From: Asterella californica
Taxonomy: Eukaryota; Streptophyta; Marchantiopsida; Marchantiales; Aytoniaceae
Direction: 5' to 3'
Assembly (NCBI GenBank): GCA_036924285.1
Contig: JAYKYS010000004.1
Span: 12,618,001 to 12,682,000 of the forward strand
DNA length: 64,000 nt
Of the stretch, positions 1 through 11,076 are shown one piece after another. Position numbers and translations under genes: made by a program. A model generated the notes under the pieces. That model was not told where the DNA came from. It saw only the letters and a list, made by a program, of their open reading frames with translations, and ran no database searches. How positions within the stretch are numbered: position 1 is the first letter of the stretch; the number at the start of each line of letters is the position of its first letter.

Positions 1-2302
1 CTCGGTCGTAAGTAGGAGAAGACGGCCGCTCAAGAGAAGATGACCTCTCCTTTCGCTGCTTCTTCTTCTTGATCTCCTTCTGACGAGATTCTAACTTCCC
101 TTTGCTTCTGGTACTTACCTTGAACACCGCTTCATCCAAGACTTCTTCGGGAGGCCAACTGTCTGAATCCGGGCTAGGGCTCCAAACTGTGCCATCCGCC
201 AAAGTGAAAGAAGAAGCTGCCTCAAGTAACTTCGTCTTCTGAGCTGCAGTCATCTTCTGCAGCTGAGGTTCCTTTCCTTCGCGCTTCTCGGGGTCCGGTT
301 CGTCTTCCTCGATATGGAGACAATCCGTACAATCCCCATGATCTTCTTCTTCTATCGTGATGTGCTGTACCACTGCTAACTCGAGTTTAGAAGTTGATGT
401 AGCTTCTGCAGGAGGCGTGGTACCTGCAAATCTAACCATTTGTCGTGGTCGTAAGGTCTGAGGACAATTTCCTGTGAAATGACTGGCTTCCTTACAGTTC
501 CCACACAAGGCCACTTGCCCAATCTGTCTTCTCGGATGAGGACAGGTGGACCACCAGTGTCCTGTCTCTCCACAATTATTGCACGCTCCAGGAAGAGGGT
601 TAAGAGGTCGTTGTGATGAAGAAGGTTACCAAGGCGTCTTGGTCTGTACATTGCTAGCTCTATCCTTAGGTACATAACGATTATATTGGGCGGGAGGCGT
701 AGGAGTGAAGGGTTGTATCGTCTCGATCCTATAGCAAGTTTCTCCACTGGGATCGTGTAGATATCCCTCATCATCTTCTTCCCATCCTGCCCAGTTGACA
801 GCTTGGTCCTGCGTACACTGATCTCTGGTGTGTCCGGAAGAGTTACAAAGGTTGCACCAAAGGTTTGGCCGGGAAGCCGTAGGTTGCTTCCGCTTGTCCT
901 TCTGGTTCAGAAGATGAACTTTCAGGTCGGCAAACTGCTACAGAACCTCATCGATGCGAGGATCAGGTGCAGACTGTATGATCTGAGTCTGAGGCATCTT
1001 CTGCACAACTTCCTCCCTTGCTCGCGTCTTCTCCTTCTTCTTCTTCCGCGTCTTCTTCTCTTGTTCAGATTCGGATTCTGATTCAGATTCGGATTCGGAT
1101 TCGACAGTAGACTCTTCAGAAGTAGAGGATGCTTCAGAATCACTGTTATCAGTTTCAGTGGACTTGGACTTCCTCTTGGACTTCCTAGAAGACTTCTTTG
1201 ACTTCTTGGACTTCTTCGAGGTCTTCCCTTTGTCTTTTGTCATATTCTGAGTGATGCTCGAGGTTTCATACTGCTCGGCATGCTTTTGTACCTCTTCCTG
1301 AGACAATCCTCCCAAGTACCAGTCCACGGCTTGCTGAGCACAGTAACCGGGTCTTCCTTGGTTCTGAGGGCTGTGATCCAGGAGGTCTTCAAACCTCTCG
1401 GTGTAATCCTGAAGTGTCTCTTTCTTCTTCCGTTCGAGTCTCTGAAGTTCTATGAGGGTCATCCGATCATAGCCCACTCCTCTGAACCTCTTCAGAAAAG
1501 CTGCCTTCAGAGTAGCCCAAGCGGCCATTACTACATCATCATCCAACATCTTCCTCATCCACTTCCTTCCCTTCCCTACGATCAAACTGGGAAATACACG
1601 GAGTCTGTCAACATCAACGTCCTCCTTGTTGGATCGAGAGATGGTTTTGAACATCGTGATGAAGTCCTCCGCGTCAGCATCATCGTCGTACGGATGGTAC
1701 TTCTGCCGAGTGTGAGAAGCCATGTCGACTGCCGGCTGGTGCGACTGCCAACTTCTTCCTCCCTCAGGTCCAGGTGATGAAGATGGTCTTCTCGAAGGTC
1801 CAGGCCTGTCTGAATCAAGAAGATCATCTTCTGAGTCAGAACTACTGTCACTGTTATCTTCCGAGACGTTTGGAACGATCTCCTCCAGTCTTCTCTCACC
1901 TTGAGAAGCTTCTTCCGCACTTGGGAAGACGTCTTCCGAGTAACCAGTACCAAAATCTACTTTATACACGTGATCACCCGGTTGGCTTCTGTCTTCGCCA
2001 AAGATTATGCTCGAGATGGAAGGCTCTTCCAACTCTACTGATCGGATCTTCCTGAGCTCTTCTTCTTTCTTTTGGTGTCTCAGGGATATCCGCTGCTCTC
2101 TAGAAGCGGTTCGCTGGGGTGAATTTACCCACTCATGATCTTTACCCGTGCGTCTTCTGCTTCTTCCTCTGGTCGGAGGCATCCACCAGAGTACTAAGAA
2201 CAGATGTCCCTCTTCTCTACCACTAGATCTGATAGACTGAATGTCTAAACAACCGATCACATGTTCGGAACGTCTTCTTCTCCTGCTTCCTGTTGTACTC
2301 AC
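1..2302 (-). pseudogene. Family A gag-like polyprotein, decayed, runs off the left edge
   Basis: Read on the minus strand from about 2302. The N-terminal half is acidic and serine-rich. A retrotransposon-gag-like block follows (motifs AWATLKAAFLKRF, LIELQRL, YTERFEDLL), then a Lys/Ser-rich stretch and a long Ser-Glu repeat. The frame meets TAG at 938-940 and TAA at 626-628. The same frame still encodes three CCHC knuckles: CNLC..H..C near 860-820, CNNC..H..C near 583-540 and CGNC..H..C near 500-455. It then stays open to base 1. Knuckles of this kind bind element RNA in Gag. The two stops suggest a decayed copy, although a suppressible stop is possible. Protease and RT would lie beyond the left edge. 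I infer an Athila/Tat-like Ty3 element from the primer site upstream. Confidence 0.75.
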
Positions 2303-2524
2303 CGCAGTCTTCCAAGATCGAGTCTTCCAAGAACTCTTGGAAGCAGGGAAGCGGCTTCTTCCAACTCTCCCTGATGTATCTTAACAGCTTCTGGTTGCGG
2401 TTCCTGTCTTCTAGCAAGATAGAGTCCCACAACACATTCAACTACAATCGAAGTTAGTTCGAAATGAACCTAACTAATGGCACACAGATCGAGGAAGCTT
2501 AGAACAGAAGTTACTAAGATGAAA

Positions 2525-2542
2525 TCTCCGGCAGCGGTGCCA
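2525..2542 (-). promoter_or_regulatory. Primer binding site resembling the tRNA-Asp type
   Basis: The minus strand reads TGGCACCGCTGCCGGAGA. Plant Athila-type elements typically have TGGCGCCGTTGCCGGGG, complementary to the 3' end of tRNA-Asp. The match is imperfect but lies exactly between the LTR edge and gag. It fixes the element orientation as minus. Confidence 0.6.
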
Positions 2543-2546
2543 AAAA

Positions 2547-3989
2547 TGGATGCTCACTATATGTAGTGACGCAGGATTACTCCTTTTGCCCATTTAGTAT
2601 ACAAGATATCGTTCCCACAGAGGATTTGCACATGTAACGCTGCTCTAAGTTCTAAGATCTGTTCAAACAAACAAACACACGGGTTTTGCCAAGGAATCTC
2701 GTCTTCTCACAAAACCACGCGTCTTCCAGACACTCCAAAAGGTGCTCTGGAACTAAACAAACAACTACTAACTAAAATATCACACAACTATTCACAGAGA
2801 ATCTCGGGAAGACGATCTTCCTGCTTCTAGGTCACTTCTTCCGATCTTCTCGATACCGTCTTCCCGAAGCGATTCTCATCTTCTGGGGTTCAGCTCGTCT
2901 TCTCACACCTCCAGAAGAATGTCCTGCTTCGCAGAAGTCGACTAGCACGGCTGTTACACCTTACTCTCGCACTCACATTCCAACGGGTTAGATAATCACA
3001 GGGTGTATGCCCCTTGTAGCCTTCCCATGCTTCTGCCTACGAAAATGGCCTTCCTGCAGCACTACAACGACATTCACCTTCACGGAAGCTCAATAGAAGT
3101 CTCGGAAACTCACTAGAAGAAGGTAAGAAGGTGGGGAAGAAGAGAAAATCCAAACAAGAGAAAACAAGACAAAAAGAGGAAATTAAGATTCCGACAGGCT
3201 TCTAGTCCGGATCCTGACTAACAAGCCATCCCTGCTTGTAATAGTTTGGGGAGGAAGACAACAAACGTGAGTACTGTTGCACCGTTTTCTACTCGAGGAT
3301 GTCGTCTTCTGCTGTGGAAAGAAGGCTTCTTTCTTCTTCACTTCGCTGCTCTGACTACTCTACCTTATGAGATCCCTTACCCATAAGACCGTTCGTACGT
3401 AGATCCCAAGTGCTCTACTGAACGAGCCAAGCTACACTTCCACAACTGCTGACAGTCACCGCCACTCAAGAAGAACACTTCTCATGCACAATTGGGAACG
3501 AATTCAAAGAAACCCACCACCCAAAAGACATGAACAAAGCTTCTGCACTCAAATCCACAATCCATTCCCCGAGAAGAAATCACAATGGCATTGGGAAGCT
3601 CACTCCCTCTACTTCCTGCGTCTACTCCTCGACACACCAGTCTAGTCAACAGGACTACACGAGGATGTCGTTCCCTGTTCCTAGACTGTCCACTACCTCT
3701 ATCTACATCTCCAAATCACTACTGGTACGAGTATGTAGACCCCTCCTATGTATTCCCAGACTATTCGTATGTTTCCAACAACGGGTGTAGTGTGCGAAGA
3801 ACTGTCTATCTTGTGTCTCTGCTCTAATGTGTCTCATCTGCCTGCACCATAGAATCGATGTGTGTGTGCAGTAGCTACAGAACTCTATCTCCTACTCTTC
3901 GATCTTACTTATGTTGCTGCCGTGAGAACCAGAGGAGACGACCACCAAGGAGAGAGAGGCGCTGACAAGAGGTTGTCACCCCACATGCA
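2547..3989 (-). repeat. Family A long terminal repeat
   Basis: This stretch has no plausible gene. It ends, on the minus strand, with GAGCATCCA just before the primer site. A start at TGCATG (3989) gives near-inverted ends, TGCATG against TGGATG. A purine tract (AGGAAGGGGAA, minus strand) lies at 4005-3995, as expected of a polypurine tract before a 3' LTR. The ends are inferred from these motifs and there is no second copy in the window to confirm them. The sequence is unusually rich in GAAGAC/GTCTTC. Confidence 0.5.
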
Positions 3990-4145
3990 AGCGGTTCCCC
4001 TTCCTAATTAGCCATCCACTGTGTTGCTCCTACGCTATCTATGCTGCCACATGGTGTCCTAAGTAGTTTTACATGGAAAACTGCCAGCCTTAAGATAGCA
4101 TGTTCGGTCCTACTAAATCTGGAAGTGTGTCACTTCGGTTGCTGT

Positions 4146-5384
4146 CTACTCTGATTGCTCCGTGGCAATCTCTACCTGATCTGCTCCTATCGGAGCTACT
4201 ATCTCGGCTTCTGATGGGCAGGGAAGCCCTGCACTTACCTTGGGTGTCACTGAGGTAGCTTCCCTCTCCTCGCTCTTCGCTAGCCCTGCTGTTTCTACGG
4301 CTGCGTCTTCCTCGGCTTCGGCTTCTGCTTCGGAAGACGGAATCGTCTTCTGGGAAGCAGAGTCGAGTGGTGCATCTTCGGTCTTCTGAGGCACGGGTGC
4401 GATACTAGGGATCATGGCGACCTCATAGGGGTCGGGGGAAGTCGCTTCCTCCACGCGGAATATCTGGGAAGAAGGCTCGTCTTCTTGTTTTCCGGGGCGT
4501 CTTCCGGAGTCTTCTCGGCTTCCAACGCTGTCACCACCAAGTGCATAGTGAGATCGAACTCCTCCTTCTGCATTCCGGATCCAGTCGATGATGCTGGAGC
4601 GTGGGAAGATGCGGTTGCAGGTGTCGGAAGCGAGGGAAGACCATAAAGTGTCTTCACTCCCTCTATCTGCCGATCTAAGTACCTGAACATGCTCTCCCGG
4701 CATTCCACCAACATTGCTTTGGACTCGCTGTCCCATCCTCTAGCTAAGGTAAGTAACTTCCTACCCGCGGTGAAGTTGAACTTCTTCCGAAGCGCTTCCA
4801 CCAATTGTGCTAGCATCTCCTGTGTACGAGCCTCCGCTGCTTCCTGCTGCGTCTTCTCAACTGCAACTCGCGCTTCTGCGGCTTCTCGCTGCGTCTTCCA
4901 AGTGGTCTGCTCCTCTGCGAGGATGGTGATCTTCTCCCGCACTCGGAGGACTTCCTGATCGCGCTGCTGTACACACGCCTGCAACTCCTGATTGCTCTTC
5001 CGAAGCTGCACCAGCTCCTTGGCAGAAGCGGCTACTTCCGCCTTGTATCTGGCTGCGAGCTTCTCCGTGGTGCGGAGACTAGCTTCCAGCGACTCCGTCT
5101 TCTTCTGATCTTCTCCCTGTCGCAACAAGGTGCGCAGGCCGAATCCAGGTTGCAAGGGCCTCTCCTGTGCCTTCGCTCTCTTCTCCAGCAACTAAATAGC
5201 TGGCTGGATCTCCTTGTAGAAGAAGACGCTGAACTCTTCCAATCTTCTTCCTGCGGAAGACAAGTTCATCTCCACCACTCGCTCTGAGGTGTCAACCTTG
5301 TCTTTTAGAGGCAAGGATGCCTCTTCCACCACAATGGCCTTCATCTTCTGCGCAGGAGAAGAAGCTACTCTTCTCATCTTCCGA
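4146..5384 (-). pseudogene. Family A coiled-coil ORF, C-terminal part
   Basis: Read on the minus strand from the B1 insertion edge at 5384. The protein has a strong heptad-type stretch (around SLEASLRTTEKLAARYKAEV and further Glu/Gln/Ala-rich turns), then a Pro/Ser/Glu-rich acidic tail ending at 4146. An in-frame TAG lies at about 5192-5194, and a frameshift is needed near 4500 to reach the tail frame. I recognise no enzymatic domain. It lies upstream of the LTR in the reading direction, so it is probably an extra ORF near the 3' end of a neighbouring or tandem family A copy. The N-terminal part resumes at 16565 across the B1 insertion. Confidence 0.55.
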
Positions 5385-8300
5385 TGTCGTGTCGTGGACC
5401 GGCTCGTACCTGCTTGTCGCTCCAAAGACACTCATGAGAAGACAAGCTAGGCCCCAGCTTACGGATTTTGGCACAATCTCAGATCTCCATTTTCATCGCA
5501 TAGATGGATAGAGCTCCTTGTCAGCTTTCCAAAGGCACTTTGTCTACTTCGTTTGGACGCCTAGTGGAGAAGTTACAGGACTCGAAAGATGGAGAAAATA
5601 AGCTAGGCCCCAGCTTACGGGTTTTTGGCACCACTTCGGATCTTCGTTCTTATCGCACCAGTGGATAGAGCTCCTTGTCAGCATTCCATAGGCACTTTGT
5701 CTACTTCGTTTGGACGCATAGTGAAGGAGTTACAAGACTCGAAAGATGGAGAAAACAAGCTAGGCCCCAGCTGTCGCGCCCCTCATTCTCAAGATCGGGC
5801 GCAGACGCGAACAACAGAACCCTAGCGGACTTGCGCTAGGTTGTGAACGCTGCGAGTAGGACTTAACGGCTTGGCCGGGAAGTCGGGATCAGAAGAACCC
5901 TAAGTGGTTCTCTGAACCAAGGTTAGAACCTTGGGTTAGGACATAAGGGCCTACCCCAAGAGGGCCCCAGACGAACGCTGACCTAAGGGGGTGAGTCTGG
6001 GAACGGGCTGAAACATGAGTCTCAGACATAGGTCTGAGACGTGGGTCCGAGACGTGGGTCCAAGACGCAGACGAACCACAGGGTTCGACCCTGGGTCTGG
6101 ACCACAAGTTTTCGGAAAAACTGCTAAGTGTTGGAGCTCCAGGGACGTTTTAGGTCGTGGACGGAGCTCCACGTAAGATCTCGAGGCGAGTGAGGTATCA
6201 TTGGAAAGGTCTCGTCGAGAGCTTTCCAGTGATATATAACACTCCTCGATCTGACCTCCGAGCTAGAAGTTATGGCCGAACCACAATCGGGTTGTGGTAT
6301 AATTTTCAGGGACCAAAGAGGAGGGTGGGACCGCCGATCCCCAGAAGTATATATGGGGGGGGGGGGGGCTCGATGCCTGGGTGGGCCAGGACGAGTCACC
6401 CGACCCCAGGGTTCGGCGAGCGGACTCTGGGGGCATGAGGTGATGGCTGGGCCAGTTCCAAGGCACGTTCCGATCTAGAAGTGGAAGTCTAGACTTAGGA
6501 ACGATGTAAGGACTGGGGTAAGACTAGGGAACGAGTCGGCGGGTTAGACCACCGTTCGGGAGCCTAGACCCAGACGGACATCACGGGCGGTTGGGCCGCT
6601 AGGTGTGCTGGAGGCACCGTTTAGGACCCTAGACTTTATGGGAAGTCCGCCCCAAGTCATATTGTGACTTGCTCATGTTTGGGACCGACTTAGGCGGATC
6701 TAAGTCGGGACTTAGGATTACTGAGCTTGATGATTAGGGAGACGGTCCGACTCCGGTCCGGACCAACCAGAACTAAGGTAAGTGGTGCATGGACGCTAAC
6801 TTGTGATTGTGTTTGCAGGTTAGCGGTGTAAAGTTTGCGACCTACTGAGCTAGAGCTTCCGCTGGCGCAACAAGGCGGTAGGTGCGCGAAACCAGCTTAC
6901 GAGCTTTTGGCGCAACTTCGGATCTTTACTTTTATCGCATAGATGGATAGAGCTCGTTGTCAGCTTTCCATGGGCATCTTGTTTATTTCGTTTGGACATC
7001 CAGAGAAGAAGTTATGCGATTCGGAAAAAGGTAAAATCAAGCTAGGCCCCTAGTTACTTGCTGACTGGGTATTTAGGGCTTCAGGCGTTATATCAAACAC
7101 GCAAGGGGCCTGCTTCTTATAATTGAGGGTTGAACTTCGTACGTACATACTGTAACAAGGGGGCTGCTTAAGGGGCTTGCTTATTCCTGCGACCTGTCGG
7201 TGGATGTTTTGGAGAATTGAGAAGTCCAATACACGCGCGCAAGGTGTCATCGGGTTCAGATCTGTGCAGGCTACGCACAGGTTAAGACGGTTCTTGAAGA
7301 GACGGATCGGGGGTTGTGTTCTCGGGGAAATTGAGACGCAGGGAGCAGAATTGAGGTTTTCAGTTACCTGTGAAGGAGAGTTGGACCGTTCGGGCCGTTC
7401 CGGAGTCCAAACTTGCTGTCCTTGGATCCATCGGGATCAGAACAACGAGTTCTTCAGGAAATTGAAGACGATACAAAGTTTTATCGGACGGTTTGAGAGT
7501 TGTGAGAGAAATTGGCTCGCAGGGAAGCGCTTGCGTCAGGTTTTCATCGCCTGCGACCTGAGATTGGATTGTTCTTCGCGATCGGTGAGCCAAGCTCTTC
7601 GTTCTTGGTGCCTACGCGATCAGGGAGTCCTCATGTACGCATAGGAGAAGACTGTAAGTGAATTGGATTGTTGGTTTGGGTGTGGTGATCAAATTTGAGC
7701 CGCAGGGAGCCGATTTACGTCAGTTTTTTGTAGCCTGCGACCAAATTTCTCGAGTAGATTTGCAAGGGGAACTCCAAACGGCTTGTTTGGAGTCTTGTTG
7801 GGTTCAGGGTAGCCAGATCTACCTACCAGCGAAGACGGATATCAGTTTAGACGATCCGTTTGTGCGGTGTGAGCGGTTTTAAGCCGTAGGGAGGAGTTTT
7901 TGAAGGTTCGGTCACCTGCGACCGAAAATTGACGATATCTCGACTATCGGGAGTCGGATCTGAAGGTTTCTTGGGCCAACGGAGTCAGGGAAGGAGACCC
8001 TACCAACATTTGAAGATCGTTTGGCGAAAGGAGAAAGTTCCCAGATAGGTCTTTTTCGGTTCCTTCGCTACAGGTTTCGTCTTTTTGAGTTCGTTAAGGA
8101 CTTAGTTGGTTGTGTATGGCTTGTGGTAGCTAGCTTTAGCCAAGAGCTAGTGTGTGGATGTGGCTTGGACTTGGGTTTGGATCGCATGATACTGTTGTGG
8201 CTCTGGTTGTTAGCAAAGAGAAGTTCCTCTTGCTTTGAGCTACGTTTCGGCGATTTCAGACTAGGGTTACGTTTCAGGGGTTTGTTTTAGGGCTTCTGAA

Positions 8301-8513
8301 GTAGGTTACAGACCGCTCTGGTCTTTTCCTCAGTTTTGTGCTGTTTGGAGAAAGAATCGACAGTGTACATACTTTCAGAGTGGTATATATCGCAGCATTC
8401 CTTTTCGTGGTTGTTCTTCTCTGTCTTGTCTCTGTTTGGCACACAGTATCCCCACAGCCAGGAACCTCGCGTTTTCCTAGACATCCTTCACGCACAAAAT
8501 ATCCGACACGATA
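5385..8513 (+). repeat. B1 5' LTR, interrupted by a solo LTR
   Basis: It matches 14544-16564 apart from the foreign block at 5772-6891. It begins TGTCGTGTCG and ends CGACACGATA. Near the front are three tandem units of about 160 bases, each starting near AAGCTAGGCCCCAGCTTACG (about 5438, 5598 and 5758; the third is split by the insertion). The LTR carries no believable gene. A TATATA stretch near 8381 could be core-promoter-like, but I cannot place the transcription start. Confidence 0.85.
5772..6891 (+). mobile_element. Solo LTR (family E) inside the B1 5' LTR
   Basis: This 1,120-base block is absent from the B1 3' LTR. It is flanked by the direct repeat CCAGC (5767-5771 and 6892-6896), a 5-bp target duplication. 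Its ends are near-inverted: TGTCGCGCCCC against GGTGCGCGAAA. TGTCRCGCCC starts are common in plant Ty3-type LTRs. There is no internal coding region, so it is read as a solo LTR left by LTR-LTR recombination. A G-run of about 11 lies at 6355-6367. Confidence 0.8.
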
Positions 8514-8516
8514 CGG

Positions 8517-8532
8517 TGGTGAACTCGACGTG
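8517..8532 (+). promoter_or_regulatory. B1 primer binding site candidate
   Basis: TGGTGAACTCGACGTG sits 3 bases past the LTR end. The same 16-mer occurs at the same place in element B2 (56512-56527) and, on the minus strand, before the decayed gag at 50015-50000. Its position and conservation support a primer site. I do not recognise the matching tRNA. Confidence 0.65.
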
Positions 8533-8588
8533 AAGGTCTGGGGTGGAGATTCTTCTGTGTGTGAACTTTGAAGAAGAGATTGGCAGTC

Positions 8589-11006
8589 ATGAGTGGGGAT
8601 GGGAAAGGTGACGGAGATGGAGCTAGTGGTTCAAGTGGGTTGCCGAAGGTGCAGTTGGATCCAGCGACTGCATCGATGTTCCAAGCTTTCACTATGTTCT
8701 TGCGGCAGCAGCAGTCTGATGAGCGGAAGGAAGCTTTGGCAACGAAGGCGCTACAAGCGGTGGTCAGCAGGATTGACCAGTTCGATGGGAGAGATGTCTC
8801 AAGATATCTGAGGCATTATGTGAAGGAGATGGAGCTGAACCGGGTCTCAGAAGATGAGATGATTGAGACATTTGAGTTAGCAGCAGCTCCAGAGATTAGA
8901 GATCATGTTAAAATGCTAACGAAGCATTTTAACAAGGACTGGGAGACGTTTGCGCGTGCCTTGATGGATGAGTACTTCTTGGAGGACTTTGATCGAGTCA
9001 CCAAGAAGTCCTTCTTGGAGTGGGTTGAGCAACCAAGGAAGGGTTTACAAGCTACAGAGTTGCTTAGGGAGTTTGAGAAGCAGTTTTCACGACTGACTAG
9101 GATGGAGAAGCTGACGTTGCAGTCCAACAAGACAGAGCTATTTCTTCGGGCTGCAGATGAGAAGTTGCAGGAGAAGCTAGAAGTACTTCTGGAAGACCGG
9201 GAGGAGGACGATGGATTGACTAGCAGCTGGAAGAAGGTTGAAGAAGCTGTTGGTCTACTCACCAAGAGGGAGCGGAGGCGAGAGAAAGTTCCTGTTAGGA
9301 GACTGGCGCCAACACCTACAGCTGTAACACCTGTTCCTGTAGTCCGACCAGTTCCTGTTGCTAGACAAGTAGTACCAGTTGCTCCAGCTGTTCCTGTTGT
9401 TCCAGTTGTTCAGGCACCCATGGTATCTCCGAAGAAGGATGACTCAAACCTTGAAGAGATATTGCGTGGAATGAGAGATCTGCAGATCAAGCTCACCAGA
9501 TTGGAAGAGAAAGGATCTACAAGCGGAGTAAGACCGGTTGAGAAGCAAGGCTGGATCCAGCGGTGTATCTGGTGCGATGGTACTGATCATCCGCGTAGAG
9601 ATTGCAAGGAGTTCACAGATATTCTGCAGCAAGGAGTGATCTTCTGGAAGGATGGGAAGGTAGCGTTGAGGGATACTGGTGCACTTCTTCAGACCAACTT
9701 TGGTAGAGGAGGGATGAAGAAGTTGGTTGAGGACCACCTATCAGCGCAAGCAGTCGCAATCGTGGAAGCTGGAACTTATGGCACAAGGGTAGAGGATCAG
9801 GCTGAGAGGAGTTTCAACAAGCAAGTTGAGCCAAGTGAGTTGTGGTCATCTGCCATCTCCATGAAACAGAAAGGGAAGATGGCACGTGAGACGTTGTAGA
9901 GGACAGCTGCTACGATCAGAAGGGATACTGGATGGGAGGATCTGATAGAAGCTCTATCGGTGCATGCGTACATCGTCAAGAACCAACACAAAGCGTTGTT
10001 GGAAGAGAAGAGAAGGTGAGATTCAGAGGATTCAGGAGAAGGGACGTCTTCAAAGAGACAGACTCGAGGGGAGAAGGTTCGCCAAGAGCTTCGGGATGCA
10101 GGAGCTCAAGACCTACCGATGGACGATGCTCCTTCTCCATCGAAGGAGAAATCTCAGAAGGAGAAGAGTAAGCCGGCTGCATACAAGCTGCAGTCGGATA
10201 TCGAGGCTTCAACAGACTTGAAGGGAGTCTTGGAAGATCGCATTTTGAATGCGAAGGTGGAGTTTACCTTGAGAGAAGTGTTAGGCATCGCCAAGCGTGA
10301 GTTTCATGATGTCATCATCGATGTCATCAAACAGAAACGACAGATTACGGGTGAGACTGGTTTATCGCATGCTTTGGATACTAGGATGTCTGTGGATGAG
10401 GAGAGTGAGCTTGCAAGGTGCAGTGTCTATTCTCCGAAGGAAGAAAGAGATCGAAGGCGCAGGGCGCATTTTGAGGATGAAGAGGAGGATGGGAAGCGGA
10501 GCTCAAGTCATTACAGCCATAGTCACTGGGCTCGAGCTACGACGGAGACGTTGGTGAGGATCGAGGACTTGGATGAACCAGTGGTTGCTCTGATCGATCA
10601 TGGATCAGAAATCAACATCATGTCCAAGGAGCTATACAAGAAGAAGAAGTGGCCGATCGACACAGAACATGGATGGGTCATAAGAGCAGCCAACAACACA
10701 AGAGGAGACTTGTATGGAGCTTGTCCGGACATCAGAGTGCGCATAGGTGATGTTGCTATCGAGCAGAACTTTTTTGTTCAAGAAGCAACATCATATCCAC
10801 TCATTCTTGGACAACCTTTCATTATAGCAACTCGGATGGAGACAAAGGTACTGGACGACGGATCTGCTTATGCTAGGATCCGAAGTCAAGATGGGAAGAG
10901 AGCGGTACAATTCCTGACTGTACCGTCCAATCACGAGCGCAACCGAGATCGTTTGAGGGAGAAGCCGCTTCCAAGGATGAGTGAAGAGTTCAAGGATTTT
11001 CGTTGA
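8589..11006 (+). pseudogene. B1 gag-protease, broken
   Basis: The first ATG is at 8589. Gag contains a capsid-like helical region (LQAVVSRIDQFDGRDVSRYL), a Pro/Val-rich linker and one CCHC knuckle, CIWCDGTDHPRRDC, near 9565-9610. A stop at 9897-9899 and local damage up to about 10118 interrupt it. The same frame then continues to 11006. The protease has DHGSE as active site near 10600, followed by INIMS, and the flap-region signature ILGQPF near 10800. Such proteases act as dimers to cut Gag and Pol. DHG replaces the usual DT/SG but is shared with C1 and B2, so it is a family trait. A short stem-loop follows. Confidence 0.85.
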
Positions 11007-11008
11007 GT

Positions 11009-11032
11009 ACCACTATAGAGCGGGATTGTGGT
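11009..11032 (+). other. Gag-pro/pol junction stem-loop (B1)
   Basis: ACCACTAT and ATTGTGGT can pair at 7 of 8 positions around the loop AGAGCGGG. The same loop start and a differently spelled stem occur at the same place in C1 and B2. The stem contains an in-frame TAG followed by AGC GGG. Confidence 0.5.
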
Positions 11033-11076
11033 GGTGCGCAAGAGAAGGTACTCTCGCTTGATGGAGATAGTGCCTT

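Noticed and set aside
7177..8290. Several open frames of 70-155 codons in the B1 LTR, repeated at 15228-16341
   Set aside because: They lie wholly inside LTRs, differ by stops between the two LTR copies and show no domain.
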